Assembly: GCA_034433615.1 (NCBI GenBank)
Contig: DAOUAJ010000318.1
Span: 1-8,497 of the forward strand
Length of the DNA stretch: 8,497 bases
DNA from: DAOUAJ01 sp034433615
Lineage (GTDB): Bacteria; Chloroflexota; Anaerolineae; DUEN01
Reading direction: 5' to 3'
How positions within the stretch are numbered: the stretch's first letter is position 1; every line of letters starts with the position of its first letter. The notes under the pieces are model-generated. The model saw nothing but the letters and a program-made list of their open reading frames with translations, was not told the origin of the DNA and made no database searches. Shown here piece after piece: positions 4,676-8,497 of the stretch. A program made the translations under genes and the position numbers.

Positions 4676-7600
4676 AACAGCAACATCACCGTGCGCAACG
4701 TCACCAACAGCGAGGTACGCATCGAGAGCAGCCAGATCCGTAACGGGAGCGCGTATCACGACTCCGAGTATTATTACGGACTGTATGTCTTGAACAGCCA
4801 TGTGGTGGTCAGTGATACCCTCTTTGCCAACAACGGCCACAGCTATGGCACGGGCGACTACGCCCTCTACGCCACCGGCGCCAGCACCGTCCTCACCGTC
4901 ACCAACAACGTTTTCCAGAGCAACCCCGGCTACCCGATAGCGATACCGGTGGCTGCGCTGAGTCAGCTCGAGGACAACACATTTTCCGCCAATGGCTACA
5001 ACCGTCTCCAGTTGTACGGTGATGGCACCTTCACAACGGATACCAGGCTGGAGCCGCAGCGTGGCCTGGCCGGCTACGAATTCACCGACAACCTGACCGT
5101 GACCCAGGGGGTCACGCTGACCGTAGAGCCGGGGACGACGCTCTTCTGGGCCAGCGGCAAGCGACTGAAGGTCCAGGGCCTGCTCTACGCCGTCGGCACC
5201 GAGACACAGCCCATCACCTTCACCTCCAGCGTAGACACCGGCCCCCAGCAATGGGGGGGGATCACCCTCCACGGGCAGGCCACGCTGGAGCACGTCACCG
5301 TGCGTTGTGCTGAGATCGGCCTCGACGTGAAGGATGGTGGCCAGGGCAGGGCGCTCTATAGTTCATTCGTCAACAACGGACACGGTATTTTCGGCACCCC
5401 CGATTTCCTTGTCGCTGTCTCCGACATCAGCGGCAATGCCTCCTGGGGCCACGGCCTATACAACAACACCGGCCGTCTGATTGACGCCCGCTACAACTGG
5501 TGGGGCCATTCCACCGGCCCGCTGTACCCGGTGGCCAACCCTGACGGCCAGGGCAATCGTGTGAGCGATAACGTGCTCTTCGAGCCCTGGCTGGATCAGC
5601 GTGTGCTCAAAGCGGGCATCATCAACGGCACGCCCGCCGACAACACCGTTCTGACCTATGATCCATCCACCGCCACCTACACCCGCCACTATCCCGACGG
5701 CACCCAGGTGCACTTCAACGCCAACGGCACCCACGACTACACCCTGGACCCATTGGGCAACAAGACCGCCTACGTGTACAATCCCGACCGCACCCTGGCC
5801 CGCATCGAAGTCTACCCCGCCGGCGACACGACTCCTCGCTGGACGTGGACGTTCGATTTCGGATCTCGGATCTCGGATTTCGGATCTCAATTCCGCAATC
5901 CGCAATCCGCAATCCGCAATCGCGAAGTTCTCATCACCGACCCGGCCGGCCGTGCCACCACGCTGACTATTGACCACCGGGGCGACCTGGTCAGCGTTGC
6001 CCAGCCGGGCCTCAGCGCGCCGATGACCTTCGCCTACAACGCGAAACACCTCATCACCCACAAGCAGGATGCCCGTGGCTTTCTCACCACCTATCTCTAC
6101 AACATGTGGGACCGCGTGACCCGCGCCGAACTACCCCCGCGTGAGGTCTACGATCCGGCCACCGGCCAATTCAGTCTCGAGCAGGAGGTCCATCGGTTCG
6201 CCGCCAGCGACGTGTCTTACCAACTGGCCAACAACTGGGGAGCCGGCAACCCCGACGCGCCCAACGTGGCGCTGGTGACCACCGACCAACTGGTGGAACG
6301 GGTCTCCTACGGCAACGTCAGCTACGAGGGGCAGACCAACGCGTGGGGCTCGCCGACCTCGGTGAGGGATGCCCTGGGGCACACGGTGCGCTACGAACGG
6401 GACGAGGACAACCGTATCACCCGCGCCGTTCAACCCGACGGCACCTGCATCGAGTACACCTACAACGCGCAGGGCAACACCCTGAGCGAGACAGGCATGC
6501 CTGCCGCCCAGTGCAATCTGCCGCCGGACCAGCGCGACCCGGCCCAGCTCCAACGCACTTTGTACACCTACGAGCCGCGCTTCAACCGGATCAAGGCCCA
6601 GACGGACCCCCTGGGCCGCGTCATCCGCTACACCTACGATTACGAAGTCGGTCAAGGAGAGCGGGGGCTGCTGGTGAAGGTCGAATACCCGGCGGTAGAC
6701 GACGGCACCGGGCAGGTAGTCACGCCGTTTGAAACCTTCCAGTACAACGCCTGGGGCCAGGTCACCCGCTACGTCAACATGCGCGGCATCGCCACCTGCT
6801 TGCTGTACACCCAGGGCACGCCGGACGAAGCGGCTGGTGGCGGCAATCCTCTCTTTACCGCCGGAGTCACACCGGTGCCCGGCCTGCTGACCCAAAGGAA
6901 ACAGGACTGCGGCGGGCCGCAGGAGTTCACCACCATCTTCCGCGACTTCGACGCTGCCGGCAACCCACAGTTGCTCATCCTGCCGTCCAGTGGGAGCCCG
7001 CGCCAGATCAGACGCCTATACGACGCCCGCAACCGCCTCACCTCAGAGACGAATCCCCTTGGCGTGGTCACGCGCTACGCCTACGACAACGCCAACAATC
7101 TGATCTGGATGATCCAAGATGCTGGCGGACGGAACGTCACCACTGAGTTCACCTGGAACGCGGCCAACCTGTTGGTGAGCAACCGCACCAGCGGAGGCGG
7201 ACAGGTCATCCAGATCAGGTACGGTTACGACGTGAACCGCAACCAAACGATGGTGCAGGACGGGCGTGGAAACATCAGCCGCCACTTCTACGACACGGCG
7301 AACCAGTTGGTCCGGGTTATCGGCGCTGCCGGCGATGCCGCCACCTTTGCCTACGACGCCAACGGCTGGCTGGAGACTGCCACCGATCCGCGCGGCGTCG
7401 CCACTCGCTACGTCTACGATGAGCTGGGCCGGCGGACACAGGTCGTGGACGACGCGGACGGACTGAACGTGGTGACCAGCGCGGCCTACGATCTCGCCAA
7501 CAACTTGCAGGTGCTGACCGATGTGCACGGCGTGCGTACCTGCTACACCTACGACAATCACGATCGGCTGGCGAGCATGACGCAGGATTGCGGCGGCCTG

Positions 7601-8497
7601 AACGCCACCACTCGCTATGCCTACGACCTGAACAGCAACGTCACTGCCATCACCGATGCCCTTGGCCGTACCACGGGCTTCGGCTACGACCGCCTGGACC
7701 GCCTCTCTGTCGTCACCGACGCCCTCGGTTATTCTGCTGTTTATACCTACGATGTTGCCGGCAATCGGGTTGCCGTGGCCGACGAACTGGGACGCGTCAC
7801 TCGCTCCCAATACGACACCCTCGGCCGGCTGACTACTGAAACCAACCCCCTCGGCCACACGACGACCTTTGCCTACGACACCCTGGGCAACCTGGTCAGC
7901 TTGACCGATCCCCTGGGCGCGACCAGCACCTACATCTATGATGCCTTTGGGCGCCGCATCCGGGTCGTCAACCCGGCCGGCGGAATCACTACCTACGCCT
8001 ACGATCCAAACGGCAACCTCACCGCAGAGACTGACGCCCTGGGGCGCACGACGCGCTACCTCTACGACGCGCTGGACCGCCGGGTGGGGATCATAGACCC
8101 GGCCGATGGCCTGACGACCTACACTTACGACGCCCAGGACAACGTGCTCGCCGTCACCGATCCCCTGAGCCGGACGATGCGCTTTGCCTACGACGCTCTG
8201 GGGCGGCGCACGGTCTTCACCGATGCCCTTGGCAGCACCACCCACTATGCCTACGACAATGCCGGCAACATCGTCGCCATCACCAACCCCGTGAGCCAGG
8301 TGACGCGCTACGAGTACGACGCGCTCTACCGCCTCACGGCGATCACCGACGCTAGCGGCGCCGTGACACGAATGACCTACGACCTGGTGGGCGACCGCTT
8401 GAGCCTGGCCGATCCCCTGGGCAACACCACGACCTTTACCTACGACGACCTCAACCGACCTGTCCGCGAGACCAACGCCCTGGGCCTCAGTCGCACG
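4595..8497 (+). CDS. Giant RHS/YD-repeat protein, continuation after the TAG (3' truncated)
   Basis: This is the same frame as the 992 gene: 1301 codons with no stop, running off the right edge. It completes beta-helix copy A, then has a stretch of beta-helix-like turns (HVTVRYGGIGNG, NSHVVVSDTLFANNG, LTVTNNVFQSNPG), copy B (5089-5322), and RYNWWGHSTGPLYP, a motif that often ends such modules. From about 5640 the YD array begins (TYDPSTATYTRHYPDG). No RHS core or toxin-like C-terminus is reached. No start codon after the TAG has a convincing ribosome binding site (the first GTG is at 4643), so it is best read as the remainder of the same gene rather than an independent one. If the stop is real, this part is likely untranslated or made only by readthrough. 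It contains a heptanucleotide insertion at 5854-5920. Confidence 0.72.
5089..5322 (+). other. Beta-helix-type segment, copy B
   Basis: It reads DNLTVTQGVTLTVEPGTTLFW, LKVQGLLYAVGTETQPITFTS, VDTGPQQWGGITLHG and LEHVTVR. It parallels copy A, including near-identical DNA over the PITFTS stretch (CCCATCACCTTCACCTCC here, CCCATCACTTTCACCTCC in copy A). The intact TGG here is the key evidence that the TAG of copy A replaced a Trp codon. An origin by internal duplication is inferred. Confidence 0.7.
5641..8497 (+). other. YD-repeat array
   Basis: Repeats follow the pattern G-x-x-T-x-Y-x-Y-D-x-x-G/N-x-L/V-x-x-x-x-D-P-L-G, as in RYAYDN, TFAYDA, RYVYDELGRR and TNPLGHTTTFAYD. The first units (5640-7000) are irregular and contain longer inserts, for example around 6150-6300 and 6680-6960. 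From 7622 the array is very regular. YD repeats form the shell of RHS and Tc-toxin cocoons, a beta-wound structure that encloses a C-terminal cargo. Neither the cargo nor the conserved RHS core motif is in the window. Confidence 0.85.
5854..5920. repeat. Bipartite heptanucleotide repeat in the YD region
   Basis: Left units are CGATTTC, GGATCTC, GGATCTC, GGATTTC and GGATCTC (5854-5888). After AATT come four perfect CCGCAAT units (5893-5920). The reverse complement of the right arm (ATTGCGG) resembles the left arm of the 696-770 element, and both elements have CCGCA-type right arms. It encodes FGSRISDFGSQFRN and PQSAIRN, lying between WTWTFD and REVLITDPAGR of one YD-type unit. Confidence 0.8.

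Noticed and set aside
4295..5293. Long - strand open frame (332 codons) across the TAG
   Set aside because: It is opposite the beta-helix segments and has shadow composition. It does not explain the TAG.
7043..8245. Long - strand open frame (400 codons) opposite the YD array
   Set aside because: It mirrors a high-GC repeat array. The product is V/G/A-rich with no recognisable fold, and the + frame has clear YD motifs.

Overview
The window is GC-rich bacterial DNA, and every supportable gene lies on the + strand. It looks like a piece of a large-genome environmental bacterium. I lean towards Chloroflexota (Anaerolineae-like) because giant dockerin/Ig/YD-repeat surface proteins and in-frame repeat junk of this style are familiar there. 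No marker gene confirms this, so the taxonomy is inference.

Layout: (1) 2-193 is the C-terminal end of an unrecognised protein. (2) 194-467 is a non-coding gap with a heptanucleotide tract and two small inverted repeats. (3) 468-971 encodes a pyridoxamine-5'-phosphate-oxidase-like (split-barrel FMN-binding) protein, with a repeat element inserted in frame. (4) Starting 20 bases later, and occupying the rest of the window, is one very large surface/secreted protein of the RHS/YD-repeat type. Its order is: hydrophobic N-terminus, dockerin-like EF-hand pair, two Ig-like domains, carboxypeptidase-regulatory-like domain, ZU5-like domain, RHS N-terminal module, low-complexity linker, two parallel beta-helix-type segments, and a long YD-repeat array that runs off the right edge.

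The main anomaly is that the giant gene is split by one in-frame TAG at 4592-4594. By hand translation the same frame is then open, without another stop, from 4595 to 8497 (1301 codons). The beta-helix segment containing the TAG has a paralogous copy further on with TGG (Trp) at the same place, so the stop is most simply a G-to-A change at 4593 in a TGG codon. Upstream there are 1200 codons. What follows has no convincing start signal. A real nonsense mutation, a sequencing error and stop readthrough are all possible.

The second theme is repeats. At least six tracts with a 7-base period (405-425, 696-770, 1256-1283, 2451-2478, 3941-4052, 5854-5920) lie in this 8.5 kb, five of them inside coding sequence without breaking the frame. 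A perfect 10-bp hairpin element (1797-1819) and an 87-base imperfect palindrome (4133-4219) are also inside the giant gene. The palindrome encodes similar peptides on both strands.

The PPOX-like gene and the giant gene are probably co-transcribed, given the 20-base gap and strong Shine-Dalgarno, but I see no functional link between them. No RNA gene, CRISPR array, transposase or confident promoter or terminator was found.
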